The translations under genes were made by a program, and so were the position numbers. Shown one piece after another: positions 35,176 through 43,841 of a stretch of DNA of 64,000 nt. The first letter of the stretch is position 1; the number at the start of each line of letters is the position of its first letter. Source of the stretch: Microbacterium sp. LKL04 (GTDB lineage: Bacteria > Actinomycetota > Actinomycetes > Actinomycetales > Microbacteriaceae). The notes under the pieces are model-generated. The model made no database searches, had not been told where the DNA came from, and was given only the letters and a program-made list of their open reading frames with translations. The stretch lies in contig NZ_LT627736.1 in assembly GCF_900102005.1 (NCBI RefSeq), forward strand, positions 2,356,001 to 2,420,000, in the 5' to 3' direction.

Positions 35176-36439
35176 CGCCCTCCTCGGTGTCGTAGACGAA
35201 GACCTCGACCGATTCGGCCTGCCCGAACTCGGCCAGGCGCTGCCGCACGGCATCCATCCGCGGATCGGACGAGGCGTCGAGCATCTCGGCGGTCTCGGTG
35301 TAGGCATCCATCTGGTGGGAGTCGAGCCACGGCCAGGGGTTGATGTTCCGTTCGACGACCATGCTCCCCGTCGCACCGATCGAGGCGTCGTGTCCTCCGG
35401 CGGCCAGAAGAGGGACGACGTCGTCGCTGTGGCGGAAGTCGACCTGCAGGGTGTCCGCTCCCACGTCCGCCTGCACCGGGTTCCCGAAGCCGACCAGCAT
35501 CGGCACGTCGTACTCCTCTTCGAGCGCGAGGCGGCTCGCGATCATCGCCCCCTGCGAGTGACCGCTGACCATCACGGAGTCCCCCGGCTTCGCCCCGGCC
35601 CTTTCGAGTGCGATGCGCGTGGCCTCGTAAGACGACGACGCGACCCCGAAGTACAGCGGCACATTCGTCGCCATGCCGAACGTCCCGATGTCGCCCTTGG
35701 TCCGCGTCCCCGAGACGTAGAGCGCGAACCGCTGACTGCCGCCGGGCATCGTGTAACGCTCGACGCGGATGTCTCCGGGACGCTCCGTGGACGGCTGCCG
35801 CCGCGCGAGAGCCGACATCGAGTCGGGCGCCGTGCCCTCTCTCACGTTCATCAGCCGGACCGTCGGGGTCCTCGGGGCCCCCACGAGCGTGCTGCCGTCG
35901 GGGATCACCCCCTTCCCCGCGGCCCGGATCGCAAGCGTCCCCATGCTGTACAGACCCACCGCGGCAGCGCCGAGCGTGCCGAGGAAGATGCTCGGCCAGA
36001 ACAGCTCACCCGCGACCGTCGCGAAGGGGTTCGGAGCGTCGGCGACCGCCTGGTCCGCGAGGGCGGCGGCCGCCGGAGACGAAGCCTCGAGCTGCTCGAT
36101 CCTGCGGGCCAGGAGCACCGCCTCGCGTCGATCGCCCGGGTCACCTGCTGCCGCGGCGGCCTGCCGAGCCTGCAGCTCGACGAGCTCGTACGCCGTGGCG
36201 GTGTTGCGAAGCGCCGTGACGAGCATCTCGCCCTGCTCGCAGACGGTCGTCGCAACGGTGACCGGGTGCGCCGCGGTGCCTCCGATCATCGTCACGCCGA
36301 GCAGATGATCGACCTTCGCCAGGGCCGCGCGCAGACTCTCCGCGTCGGCGACCGCCAGATCGGCGCGGGCGGCAGCGTCGCGCAGCGTGGCCGTGTCCAC
36401 AGCGACGACGCGTCCGCTCCGGATCTCTATGTCGCTCAC
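35147..36439 (-). CDS. Alpha/beta hydrolase with helical, LXG-like N-terminal region
   Basis: The 430-residue protein has three parts. Residues 1-130 are helical and Ala-rich, like N-terminal domains of WXG100/LXG-type exported proteins. Residues about 148-175 are hydrophobic. Residues 195-430 form an alpha/beta hydrolase with nucleophile S295 in VSGHSQGAMI, an acid in RHSDDVVPLL and a histidine in LDSHQMDAY. GTG 36439 directly abuts the stop of a small WXG100-like gene. There is no signal peptide. A secreted lipase or esterase effector delivered by a type VII system is an attractive inference; a membrane-bound esterase is the alternative. No immunity gene is obvious. Confidence 0.72.
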   Translation of the reverse strand: MSDIEIRSGRVVAVDTATLRDAAARADLAVADAESLRAALAKVDHLLGVTMIGGTAAHPVTVATTVCEQGEMLVTALRNTATAYELVELQARQAAAAAGDPGDRREAVLLARRIEQLEASSPAAAALADQAVADAPNPFATVAGELFWPSIFLGTLGAAAVGLYSMGTLAIRAAGKGVIPDGSTLVGAPRTPTVRLMNVREGTAPDSMSALARRQPSTERPGDIRVERYTMPGGSQRFALYVSGTRTKGDIGTFGMATNVPLYFGVASSSYEATRIALERAGAKPGDSVMVSGHSQGAMIASRLALEEEYDVPMLVGFGNPVQADVGADTLQVDFRHSDDVVPLLAAGGHDASIGATGSMVVERNINPWPWLDSHQMDAYTETAEMLDASSDPRMDAVRQRLAEFGQAESVEVFVYDTEEGVTPSSADAG

Positions 36440-36733
36440 TCACCCCACCGCCTGCATCCACTGGCGGTCGCTCCGCGTCTGGTCGATCACCGACGGGATC
36501 GACGCCGTCAGGCGTGCGATCTCGTCCTCCCAGGCCGAGACCGCCGCCCGGAAGGCGTCCGCGGCGGTCGCGCTCCAATCGACGACAGGCGCCAGACGGC
36601 GGACCTGGTCGAGGAGCTGGAGGGCCTGAGCCTCGGCTATCTGCAGCAGTGCGAGCGCTTGATCCAGGGCGGCGAGGCGCTCCTCGAGTGGAGCGCCCCA
36701 GAGATACGGGGACGGCGCGACGACATCTGACAT
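36440..36733 (-). CDS. Small WXG100-like helical protein
   Basis: The 97-residue protein is predicted to form a helical hairpin. The turn region contains W53 in VDWSATAADAFRAAVSAWED, a W-x-x-x-A-A-x-A-F pattern close to WXG100 proteins, although Gly is replaced. Its length is typical (about 100). It stops exactly where the hydrolase gene starts, so the pair is translationally coupled, as for WXG100 partners of LXG effectors. ATG 36733 lacks a strong ribosome site. No ESX/EccC ATPase is in the window. Moderate confidence in the family, low in the secretion role. Confidence 0.6.
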   Translation of the reverse strand: MSDVVAPSPYLWGAPLEERLAALDQALALLQIAEAQALQLLDQVRRLAPVVDWSATAADAFRAAVSAWEDEIARLTASIPSVIDQTRSDRQWMQAVG

Positions 36734-36846
36734 GCGTCGAGGGTGACCCGCGGCATCCGTCGTCACTGCGGTTTCGGCAAAGGACGTGGATGCCGCGGCC
36801 ACCGCCCGGTCTGTGCAGAAGGCCTCTCGATCAGCACAATGGAGAG

Positions 36847-37347
36847 GTGCCCGCGCCCGATGATGCTTTCCGCGTGGTTTTCGTGTGCACCGGGAACATC
36901 TGCCGCTCCCCGATGGCGGAGGTCGTCTTCCGGTGGTTCGCGGACCAGGCGGGCCTCGGCGACCTCGTCGTGTCGACGAGCGCCGGTACGGGCGAGTGGC
37001 ACGTCGGGGAGAGAGCGGACAGCCGCACTCTCGACGCCCTCGACCGTCGCGGCTACGACGGCACCCGCCACCGCGCGAAGCAGTTCTCGCGCGAGGACTT
37101 CGACCGCAACGACCTCGTCATCGCGCTCGACCGTTCGCACGAGCGGATCCTCTCGGAGTGGGCGCGCAGTCCTGCCGACGTCGACAAGCTCGCCCTCCTG
37201 CTGAGTTTCGACGCGCGCGGCGACGGTGCGCTCGACGTCCCGGACCCCTACTACGGGGGCCCTGCGATGTTCGACGAGGTGCTCGGTATGATCGAGAGCG
37301 CCAGCCGGGCGTTGTTCCGGCAGCTCGAACCCGCGCTTCGCCGGTGA
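36847..37347 (+). CDS. Low-molecular-weight protein-tyrosine phosphatase
   Basis: The 166-residue enzyme has the P-loop VCTGNICRSP with nucleophile C14 and R20 (C-x5-R-S) and the general-acid loop DVPDPYYGG near 137. It removes phosphate from tyrosines or, in the arsenate-reductase-like branch, acts on arsenate; the DPYYGG loop favours phosphatase. GTG 36847 is close behind CACAAT, a plausible -10, so the message is probably leaderless. It is followed after 26 bases by purB, so the two may be co-transcribed. Confidence 0.93.
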   Translation: MPAPDDAFRVVFVCTGNICRSPMAEVVFRWFADQAGLGDLVVSTSAGTGEWHVGERADSRTLDALDRRGYDGTRHRAKQFSREDFDRNDLVIALDRSHERILSEWARSPADVDKLALLLSFDARGDGALDVPDPYYGGPAMFDEVLGMIESASRALFRQLEPALRR

Positions 37348-37373
37348 GCGCACCCCCCACCGAACGGAGTCGC

Positions 37374-38756
37374 GTGTCCTCCCTGCCTTCGATGTCCCTG
37401 AGCCCGCTCGACGGCCGCTACGCCGCCGCCGTCGCACCCCTCGCCGAGTACCTCTCGGAGGCGGGACTGAACCGGGCCCGCGTCGAGGTCGAGGTCGAGT
37501 GGATCATCACGCTGACCGACCGCGGCCTGTTCGGATCGTCCGCGCTCACCGATGAGCAGAAGAAGTCCCTCCGCGCCCTGTACCGCGACTTCGGCGCCGA
37601 GGAGATCGGCTGGCTCGCCGAGAAGGAAGCCGTCACCCGTCACGACGTCAAGGCGATCGAGTACCTCGTGCGCGACCGGCTCTCGTCGCTCGGGCTCGAC
37701 GCGATCGCCGAGCTCACGCACTTCGCCTGCACGAGCGAGGACATCAACTCCGCCTCGTACGCCCTCACGGTCCAGCGCGCCGTCGAGCGCGTGTGGCTGC
37801 CGAAGTTGCAGGCCGTCATCGCCTCGCTGACGCAGTTGGCCGAAGAGCACCGGGATGCCGTCATGCTCTCGCGCACGCACGGTCAGCCCGCGACGCCCTC
37901 GACGATGGGCAAGGAGCTCGCCGTCTTCGCATGGCGCCTGCAGCGGGTGGCCGCACAGATCTCCCAGGGCGAGTACCTCGCGAAGTTCTCGGGCGCGACC
38001 GGCACATGGTCGGCGCACCTCGCCGCGGAGCCCGACGTCGACTGGCCCGCGCTCTCGCGCGGCTTCATCGAGGGTCTCGGGATCGGCTTCAACGAGCTGA
38101 CGACGCAGATCGAGTCGCACGACTGGCAGGTCGAGCTGTACGACCGCGTGCGGCACGCGGGCGGCATCCTGCACAACCTCGCCACCGACGTGTGGACCTA
38201 CATCTCGATGGGCTTCTTCGCGCAGATCCCCGTCGCCGGGGCGACCGGCTCGTCGACGATGCCGCACAAGATCAACCCGATCCGGTTCGAGAACGCCGAG
38301 GCGAACCTCGAGATCGCCGGCGGCCTGTTCACGACGCTCGGCGCGACGCTCGTGACGTCGCGTCAGCAGCGCGACCTCACCGACTCGACGACGCAGCGCA
38401 ACATCGGCGTCGCCTTCGGCCACTCGCTGCTCGCGCTCGACAACCTGCAGCGCGGTCTCACCGAGATCTCACTGTCGCGCGACGTGCTGCTCGCCGACCT
38501 CGACGCGAACTGGGAGGTGCTCGCCGAGGCGATCCAGACCGTCGTGCGCGCTGAGATCGTCGCGGGCCGCTCGCAGATCACCGACCCGTACGCCCTGCTG
38601 AAGGACCTCACCCGCGGCCGCCGCGTCGGCGCGCCCGAGCTCGCCGAGTTCGTGAACGGACTCGACATCGGGGATGCCGCGAAGCAGCGCCTGCTCGCGC
38701 TGACGCCCGCCGGCTACGCGGGGCTCGCCGACCGGCTCGTCGACCTGCTGCGCTGA
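37374..38756 (+). CDS. purB: Adenylosuccinate lyase
   Basis: This enzyme releases fumarate from SAICAR and adenylosuccinate in purine synthesis. The 460-residue protein has the fumarase/aspartase-superfamily signature GSSTMPHKINPIRFENAE, with the catalytic serine in the flexible loop, and the histidine motifs TSEDINSASYAL and RTHGQPATPSTMGKEL. It is of the longer PurB type (about 456 residues in Escherichia coli). GTG 37374 follows GGAG at 4 bases. A GC-rich hairpin follows the stop. It is likely essential. Confidence 0.96.
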   Translation: MSSLPSMSLSPLDGRYAAAVAPLAEYLSEAGLNRARVEVEVEWIITLTDRGLFGSSALTDEQKKSLRALYRDFGAEEIGWLAEKEAVTRHDVKAIEYLVRDRLSSLGLDAIAELTHFACTSEDINSASYALTVQRAVERVWLPKLQAVIASLTQLAEEHRDAVMLSRTHGQPATPSTMGKELAVFAWRLQRVAAQISQGEYLAKFSGATGTWSAHLAAEPDVDWPALSRGFIEGLGIGFNELTTQIESHDWQVELYDRVRHAGGILHNLATDVWTYISMGFFAQIPVAGATGSSTMPHKINPIRFENAEANLEIAGGLFTTLGATLVTSRQQRDLTDSTTQRNIGVAFGHSLLALDNLQRGLTEISLSRDVLLADLDANWEVLAEAIQTVVRAEIVAGRSQITDPYALLKDLTRGRRVGAPELAEFVNGLDIGDAAKQRLLALTPAGYAGLADRLVDLLR

Positions 38757-38763
38757 CGCGGCT

Positions 38764-38787
38764 GCGGGGCCGGTTTCCCGGTCCCGC
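38764..38787 (+). terminator. purB terminator hairpin
   Basis: GCGGGGCCGG at 38764-38773 pairs with CCGGTCCCGC at 38778-38787 (one G-T pair) around a TTTC loop, 7 bases after the purB stop. No long T-run follows. Confidence 0.7.
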
Positions 38788-38802
38788 TTCGGGTCCGTCG
38801 GA

Positions 38803-39156
38803 TCAGTGCCCGGAAGGCGGTGCCTGACGGCGATCGGTGTCGCCCTCACCGCTCGACTGTTCGTCCTCGGGGTCGAGCAGCAGACCGCGCGTGACGGGCT
38901 TCGCCATCTTCGCCGGGTCTACGGCGAGCAGCGACAGTGCCATGATCACGAGGGTCGCGATGAACGTGATCCCTGCGACGACGCCGGCGATCGCCCACGC
39001 GCGCAGGTGCATGTCGACGGCTCCGGCGCGCTGCTCCTGCAGGACGCCCATCGACACGAGGGTGACGACACCGGCGAACACCGCCGCGAGCAGGGCGAAG
39101 CCGAGCAGGTGGACGGGACGCATCAGGTCGCGGCGGGTGGGGTTCTTCTCGCTCAT
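38803..39156 (-). CDS. Small two-TM membrane protein, unknown
   Basis: The 117-residue protein has two membrane helices, at about 15-39 (HLLGFALLAAVFAGVVTLV) and 53-78, and a charged C-terminal tail. I do not recognise a family beyond the sort of actinobacterial small membrane proteins listed as hypothetical. ATG 39156 overlaps the preceding gene as ATGA, so the two are probably made together and may form a complex. The arrangement converges with purB. Confidence 0.7.
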   Translation of the reverse strand: MSEKNPTRRDLMRPVHLLGFALLAAVFAGVVTLVSMGVLQEQRAGAVDMHLRAWAIAGVVAGITFIATLVIMALSLLAVDPAKMAKPVTRGLLLDPEDEQSSGEGDTDRRQAPPSGH

Positions 39157-39809
39157 GCGCGGCCTCCAGCGGCATCCGTGTCGGCCGTCTCGACGGCAGC
39201 CGCCGCGTCGGGGCGGGGCGAGAACGCGGCGATCCCGAGGTACACGGCGACGATGGCCGCGTAGCCGCCGAAGACGCCGACGCCGATCGTCGACCCCGTG
39301 AGGGTGAATGAGCGACGCGCCTGTTCGATGTAGTACTCGAGCATGTAGTCGCGGGGGATGAACGCGAGCACCACCCCGAGGATGAGGGTGAGGCTACCGA
39401 CGAACACCGCCTCGCGCGCCGCGGGATCGCCCCGGCGACGTCCGACGATGCCGATGATCAGTTCCGCGGCTCCGGCCACGAGCGCCCAGACGAGGACGGT
39501 CGTGAAGAATCCGTCGACCGTCCGCACCACGGGAAGGGTCGCGATCATGCCTGCGACGATCGAGAGGATGCCGAGGAGCACCGCCTGCCAGTGTTCACCC
39601 GCCGGGAAGACGAGCCAGGCGGAGAGGATGAGGATGAGGGCGGTGGCGACGGCGAAGCCGCTGAACACCGACATCCCGACCTCGGCGGAGTGATCGGCCG
39701 AGAAGGTGATCATGATCGCCGCGAGTGCCGCGAAAAGGGCGCGCCCCATCTGGAGGTGGCGCACCTCGAAGGCGCGGGGGGCAGCGTCAGACACAGGCGT
39801 GATTCTCAC
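39153..39809 (-). CDS. Six-TM membrane protein (DUF308/HdeD-like)
   Basis: The 218-residue protein has about six membrane helices in three pairs, resembling the HdeD/DUF308 small membrane proteins (LFAALAAIMITF, ALILILSAWLVF, AVLLGILSIVAGM, LVWALVAGAAELIIGIVG). A conserved polar stretch, FIPRDYMLEYYIEQARRSF, lies between helices 5 and 6. GTG 39809 is used, with GTG 39794 as an alternative. It leads a two-gene operon with the small membrane protein. Function unknown; names such as acyl-CoA synthetase attached to similar proteins are not supported by the sequence. Confidence 0.65.
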   Translation of the reverse strand: MRITPVSDAAPRAFEVRHLQMGRALFAALAAIMITFSADHSAEVGMSVFSGFAVATALILILSAWLVFPAGEHWQAVLLGILSIVAGMIATLPVVRTVDGFFTTVLVWALVAGAAELIIGIVGRRRGDPAAREAVFVGSLTLILGVVLAFIPRDYMLEYYIEQARRSFTLTGSTIGVGVFGGYAAIVAVYLGIAAFSPRPDAAAAVETADTDAAGGRA

Positions 39810-39889
39810 AGACGGGAACGGGATGCCCCCAGTTTAGGTCGTTCACCTGGTTCCGTCCTCCGCGGGGCGGGATGCGGTTGACTGGGCGC

Positions 39890-41026
39890 ATGCTCTCGCG
39901 ACGACGCACCTCCTCCTCCATCGCCGGTGTCGGCGTCGCCGCGGCCCTCCTGCTCAGCGGGTGCACGTCGGCCGAGGACCCTGCGGCCGAGTCGCCCTCC
40001 CCGTCGGCGCCCGCGTCGCCGAGCCCCACGCCGTCGCCGACCCCCACCCCGACACCGGTCCCCGCGCCCGAGACACCGCGGACCGTCGCGAGCGGGCTCG
40101 ATGCGCCATGGTCGATGGCCGTGGTGGGCGACACCGTCTTCGTCAGCGAGCGCGACACCGCCCGCATCCTCGAGGTCGCCCCCGACGGGGCGACACGGGT
40201 CGTCGGGACGATCGCGGGCGTCGCCCACAGTGCCGAAGGCGGGCTGCTGGGACTCGCCACCGACGGTGATTCCCTCTTCGTCTACTCGACGGCGCGCAGC
40301 GGCAACCGCGTCGAGCGGTACCCGCTGACCGGGGAGCCGGGCTCGTACGGTCTCGGCGGCCGGACGTCGGTCATCGACGGGATGCCGGCGGGCACCCATC
40401 ACAACGGCGGCCGCATCGCGTTCGGCCCCGACGGGATGCTCTACATCGCGAACGGCGACACGAGCGACGAGCCGGCGTCGCAGGACCCCGGCTCGCTGGC
40501 GGGCAAGATCCTGCGGATCGCCCCGGACGGCGGCATCCCGTCGGACAATCCCGACCCGACCTCCCCCGTCTACAGCCTCGGGCACCGCAACGTGCAGGGG
40601 TTCGCGTGGGCCGAGGACGGCACGATGTTCGCGAGCGAGTTCGGCCGGAACTACCGCGACGAGCTCAACATCATCGAGCCGGGCGGCAACTACGGGTGGC
40701 CGTACGTCGAGAGCACCGGCGGCGAGGGTGACGGGTTCATCGATCCGGTGCAGACGTGGCCGACGGATGCCGCGAGCCCCAGCGGCATCGCCATCGTGAA
40801 CGACACGATCCTCGTCGCCAACCTGCGCGGGCGCGTGCTGCGGGCTGTCCCCGTGGCGGATCCGACCTCATCGACCGAGCTCTACGCCGGCGAGTACGGC
40901 CGGCTCCGCGACGTGACCCTCGGCCCCGACGGCACGCTGTTCGTGCTCACCAACAACACGGACGGGCGGGGGTCGCCCCGCGAGGGCGACGACCGGATCG
41001 TCAGTCTCGCGGTGCCGCGCGCCTGA
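39890..41026 (+). CDS. PQQ-type soluble aldose dehydrogenase, lipoprotein
   Basis: The 378-residue protein has a lipoprotein signal (AAALLLSGC) and a Ser/Pro/Thr-rich linker, then a six-bladed propeller of the glucose/sorbosone dehydrogenase family. Marks are SAEGGLLGLA, GTHHNGGRIAFGPDGMLYIA, SLGHRNVQGFAW and PGGNYGWPYVE, positions that bind PQQ and calcium. It would oxidise sugars outside the cell if PQQ is available; no pqq genes are in view. ATG 39890 fits the signal peptide better than ATG 39872. Its 3' end overlaps the convergent DUF1801 gene by 26 bases. Confidence 0.88.
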   Translation: MLSRRRTSSSIAGVGVAAALLLSGCTSAEDPAAESPSPSAPASPSPTPSPTPTPTPVPAPETPRTVASGLDAPWSMAVVGDTVFVSERDTARILEVAPDGATRVVGTIAGVAHSAEGGLLGLATDGDSLFVYSTARSGNRVERYPLTGEPGSYGLGGRTSVIDGMPAGTHHNGGRIAFGPDGMLYIANGDTSDEPASQDPGSLAGKILRIAPDGGIPSDNPDPTSPVYSLGHRNVQGFAWAEDGTMFASEFGRNYRDELNIIEPGGNYGWPYVESTGGEGDGFIDPVQTWPTDAASPSGIAIVNDTILVANLRGRVLRAVPVADPTSSTELYAGEYGRLRDVTLGPDGTLFVLTNNTDGRGSPREGDDRIVSLAVPRA

Positions 41027-41453
41027 CCTGTTCGCGGATGCGCTGCTCGACGGCATCCGTCATCTCGATCACCGCGAACGAGACGGGCCACATCGGGCCG
41101 TCGTCGAGCTGCGCGGTCTCGTCGAAGCTGACCGTGCCGTAGCGGGTCTTGAACTTGGATGCCGGCTGCCAGAAGACGACGACCTTGCCGTCCTTCGCAT
41201 AGGCCGGGAAGCCGTAGAACGTCTTCGGGTTCAGGTGCGGCGCCTCTTCGAGGACGATGACGTGCACGCGCTCGGCGATGAGGCGGTCGGTGCCCTCGAG
41301 CGCTGCGATCGCATCGAGGCAGGCCTGGTTCTCCTTCTCGATCTTCGCGAGGCCCTTCAGGCCCTTCATCGCCTTGAGCTCGTCCGTCCGCTGCTTCATC
41401 GCGGCCTTCTCGGCGTCGCTGAAGCCGGCGCCCTCGCTGGTCTTGCCTGCCAT
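41001..41453 (-). CDS. DUF1801 (YdhG-like) protein
   Basis: The 150-residue soluble protein has a charged helical N-terminus (KAAMKQRTDELKAMKGLKG) and a DUF1801 domain, recognisable by APHLNPKTFYGFPAYAKDGK and YGTVSFDETAQLDDG. Proteins of this family have a double-psi-like fold and no agreed function; some are listed as iron or intracellular-carrier-like, without proof. ATG 41453 has AAGGAA upstream. It overlaps the convergent dehydrogenase gene. Confidence 0.85.
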   Translation of the reverse strand: MAGKTSEGAGFSDAEKAAMKQRTDELKAMKGLKGLAKIEKENQACLDAIAALEGTDRLIAERVHVIVLEEAPHLNPKTFYGFPAYAKDGKVVVFWQPASKFKTRYGTVSFDETAQLDDGPMWPVSFAVIEMTDAVEQRIREQVRRAAPRD

Positions 41454-41508
41454 GGTGGTTCCTTCCGGGTCTTCTGCCGATGTTGCCACTCGCGGGCTCG
41501 CGGGGCGA

Positions 41509-41570
41509 GGTTCCGGGGACGCGTGATGTCGGGTGGGATGCCGACAGGCGGCGGGTCGCGTCCCCGAACC
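41509..41570. repeat. Interspersed palindromic repeat, copy 2
   Basis: GGTTCCGGGGACGCG at 41509-41523 and CGCGTCCCCGAACC at 41557-41570 are inverted copies differing by one deleted base, the same family as at 33566-33652. It stands between two tandem minus-strand genes, so it may end the DUF2332 transcript. Confidence 0.72.
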
Positions 41571-41574
41571 GGTT

Positions 41575-42567
41575 TCAGAGCGCGCGATAGGTGCGGCCGT
41601 GCGGGTGCGTGAGCGCGACGGGTTCGCCGTCGACCGCCAGCACGAACCGGTGCCGCTCTCCGGGCGGCACCACTCGCTCGAACTCCGGGAAGACGCCGAG
41701 CCCCTCGTTCGAGAGCCAGAGGGCATCCGTCTGCGCCATCGTGCGGCGGAAGCGATCGCGATCCTCAGGACTCAGGTACGCGAGCACCGCGGTGTGGAAG
41801 ACGACGAGCGTCGCATCGGCGGGGGCGGATGCCGCGGCATCCGCGATCAGGTCGTTGAGGTCACCGGCGCGGATCGGAGCGGGATCGGATGCCGCGGCTC
41901 GCGCCGCTGCCGCGAGGCGGGCGCGGCGGTCATGGTGCTCGGGCCACACGAGGGCGTCGAGCCAGGCGAGCGTCTCGGGATCGGCGGGGTCGAGCGGGTT
42001 CAGGTCGATCCCGCCGCGCCAGACCACGTCGGGCAGATGCGTCGGCGGCGCGGTGTTCTCGATGCGGCAGTCGATGACGACGTCGGTCGGAACCACCGGG
42101 TCGATGCGCGTGACGGTGCCGTCGTCGTCGGTGTAGCGATACGTGTACCGGTCGGGGTAGAGGCAGAGTCCCGCGGACGCTCCGACCTCGAGCAGGGCGA
42201 GCGGGCCCGGGATGCGTGCGAGCTGCGGCAGGAGCACGGCGCAGCGCGCGGCTTCGTTCGTCTGGGTCGCGTGGGTCAGCGCGACCTCGCGGATCCGAGG
42301 CCACCGCGCGATCGCCTCTCCGCGCGCGCCCTGCCATGACGCGATCGGCACGCCGACGACGCGCATCGCGGCGAAGACGAGGTTCGCCTGCCGCTTGGCG
42401 CGCGGGAGCTCGTCGATCAGCTCGAGCATCTCGGCGTCATCCGCGACCCCGAGCGCCCAGTCCTCGTACGCCGCGGACGAGCCGCGAGCCTCGAGCGCGC
42501 CGAACGTGCGGTAGTGCTCCGCCGTCGGCGAATCGGAGGCGACGCCCCACGACGGCAGATCGGTCAT
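41575..42567 (-). CDS. DUF2332 protein
   Basis: The 330-residue soluble protein matches DUF2332: EHYRTFGALEARGSSAAYED near the N-terminus, ATQTNEAARCAVLLPQLA, LALLEVGASAGLCLYPDRY (a Rossmann-like, methyltransferase-type glycine loop), RGGIDLNPLDPADPE and VVFHTAVLAYLSPEDR. The glycine loop suggests S-adenosylmethionine or nucleotide binding, but the family function is not established. ATG 42567 begins immediately with the family-typical sequence. No operon partner is evident. Confidence 0.87.
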   Translation of the reverse strand: MTDLPSWGVASDSPTAEHYRTFGALEARGSSAAYEDWALGVADDAEMLELIDELPRAKRQANLVFAAMRVVGVPIASWQGARGEAIARWPRIREVALTHATQTNEAARCAVLLPQLARIPGPLALLEVGASAGLCLYPDRYTYRYTDDDGTVTRIDPVVPTDVVIDCRIENTAPPTHLPDVVWRGGIDLNPLDPADPETLAWLDALVWPEHHDRRARLAAAARAAASDPAPIRAGDLNDLIADAAASAPADATLVVFHTAVLAYLSPEDRDRFRRTMAQTDALWLSNEGLGVFPEFERVVPPGERHRFVLAVDGEPVALTHPHGRTYRAL

Positions 42568-42683
42568 GCCGCGAGCGTAGCGCGGCGCGAGGTCCCGATC
42601 GGGCGGGGTATCCCGCGGCCATTCCCGGCCGGAGTGGGACGTCGACGGATGCCGCGGCGCGGCCTACCTGCAAGACTGAGCAC

Positions 42684-42875
42684 GTGAACATCGGACGCAT
42701 CGCAGGACTCGTCATCGGCACCCTCGTGGGCGCGATCCTCCTGCTCACCGTCTTCCGGTTCGACTGGCCGGTCACCGTGGCCGTCGTCGCCCTCGGTCTC
42801 GCGGCATCCGTGCTGCCCGGTCTGCTGATCGCACGCGCGAAGGCGCGGAAGGATGCCGCGGCCCGCGACGCCTGA
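42684..42875 (+). CDS. Small two-TM membrane protein
   Basis: The 63-residue protein consists of two hydrophobic helices (IAGLVIGTLVGAILLLTVF and VTVAVVALGLAASVLPGLLI) and a basic tail RAKARKDAAARDA. GTG 42684 lies close behind a possible -10 (AAGACT) and lacks a ribosome site, so leaderless. I know no function. It is divergent from the DUF2332 gene. Confidence 0.55.
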   Translation: MNIGRIAGLVIGTLVGAILLLTVFRFDWPVTVAVVALGLAASVLPGLLIARAKARKDAAARDA

Positions 42876-42901
42876 CTGCGCAACGGGTGCCGCGGCGCGG
42901 C

Positions 42902-43699
42902 CTACTCGGCGAGGAAGGCCAGCGCGGCCTCGCGGAACGCGCGGGATCCGGGCGCGTTGAAGTGGTGGCGGTCCGGGATCTCGACGAACCGGCCCTGCGG
43001 CGTCGCCGCGGCGAGCGTGCGGGAACCTTCGATGATGCCGTCCTTGGTCCCGGTCGCGAAGAGCACGGGCTGCGCGGGGGCGTTGCCCGGATCGGGGTCG
43101 ACCGTGCCGGTCGCGCGCATGCCGCGGGCGATCGCGAGCAGCGCGCGCAGGTCGTTGCCGGGCACCCGCTCGGTGAGGGTGATGTAGTTCAGGGTCACGG
43201 CATCCGTCACCGGGGTCCCCTCGTCGACGTACGCCTGAACCTGGTCGAGGTCGAGGCGGCCGAGGGGCACGCCGTCGGGCACGCCGCCGAGGACGACGCG
43301 CGGGATGCGGGGTTCCAGGTCGCGCGCGACCTCCCAACCCACGCGGGCGCCGAGCGAGTACCCGACGTAGAGCGCCTCGTCGACGAGGTAGGTGTCGAGG
43401 ACGGCCTCGACGTCGGTGACCATCGTGCGGAGCGCATAGGCCCGCGACTCGTGCGGCTTGTCGCTGGCGCCGTGTCCGCGCTGGTCGACGGCGAGCACGC
43501 GGTAGCCCGCGCGCAGCAGGTCGCGCACCCAGCCCGTGTTCACCCAGTTGTCGCGGGCGCTCGAGGCGAACCCGTGCACGAGCAGGACCGTCGGGGCATC
43601 CGTCGCTCCCCACTCGTACGTCGCGACGCGATACCCGTCGCCGACCATGACGAACTGCGGGTCGGGGATCTCGGTGAGCGCGGGGAAGACGGTAGTCAT
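42902..43699 (-). CDS. Alpha/beta hydrolase
   Basis: The 265-residue enzyme has an alpha/beta-hydrolase fold: oxyanion motif LLVHGFASS, DQRGHGAS before the second helix, nucleophile in YVGYSLGARVGWE (G-x-S-x-G), an acid in TGTKDGII and the catalytic histidine in DRHHFNAPGS. The substrate is not readable; epoxide hydrolase, esterase and haloperoxidase-like enzymes share this pattern. ATG 43699 follows GGGGG. It is flanked by genes on opposite transcripts and seems monocistronic. Confidence 0.88.
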   Translation of the reverse strand: MTTVFPALTEIPDPQFVMVGDGYRVATYEWGATDAPTVLLVHGFASSARDNWVNTGWVRDLLRAGYRVLAVDQRGHGASDKPHESRAYALRTMVTDVEAVLDTYLVDEALYVGYSLGARVGWEVARDLEPRIPRVVLGGVPDGVPLGRLDLDQVQAYVDEGTPVTDAVTLNYITLTERVPGNDLRALLAIARGMRATGTVDPDPGNAPAQPVLFATGTKDGIIEGSRTLAAATPQGRFVEIPDRHHFNAPGSRAFREAALAFLAE

Positions 43700-43841
43700 C
43701 CCCCGATCATGCACCCGCCGGCCGGCTCGCCGGAATCGCTTGCGTCACGGCCCGCGGGTGGTGCAGGCGGGCCGAGGTCCCGATCCGGCCGGGAATGGCG
43801 GGGCGATTCCCGGCCCGGAGGGACCTCGACGCGGGCGCCGG

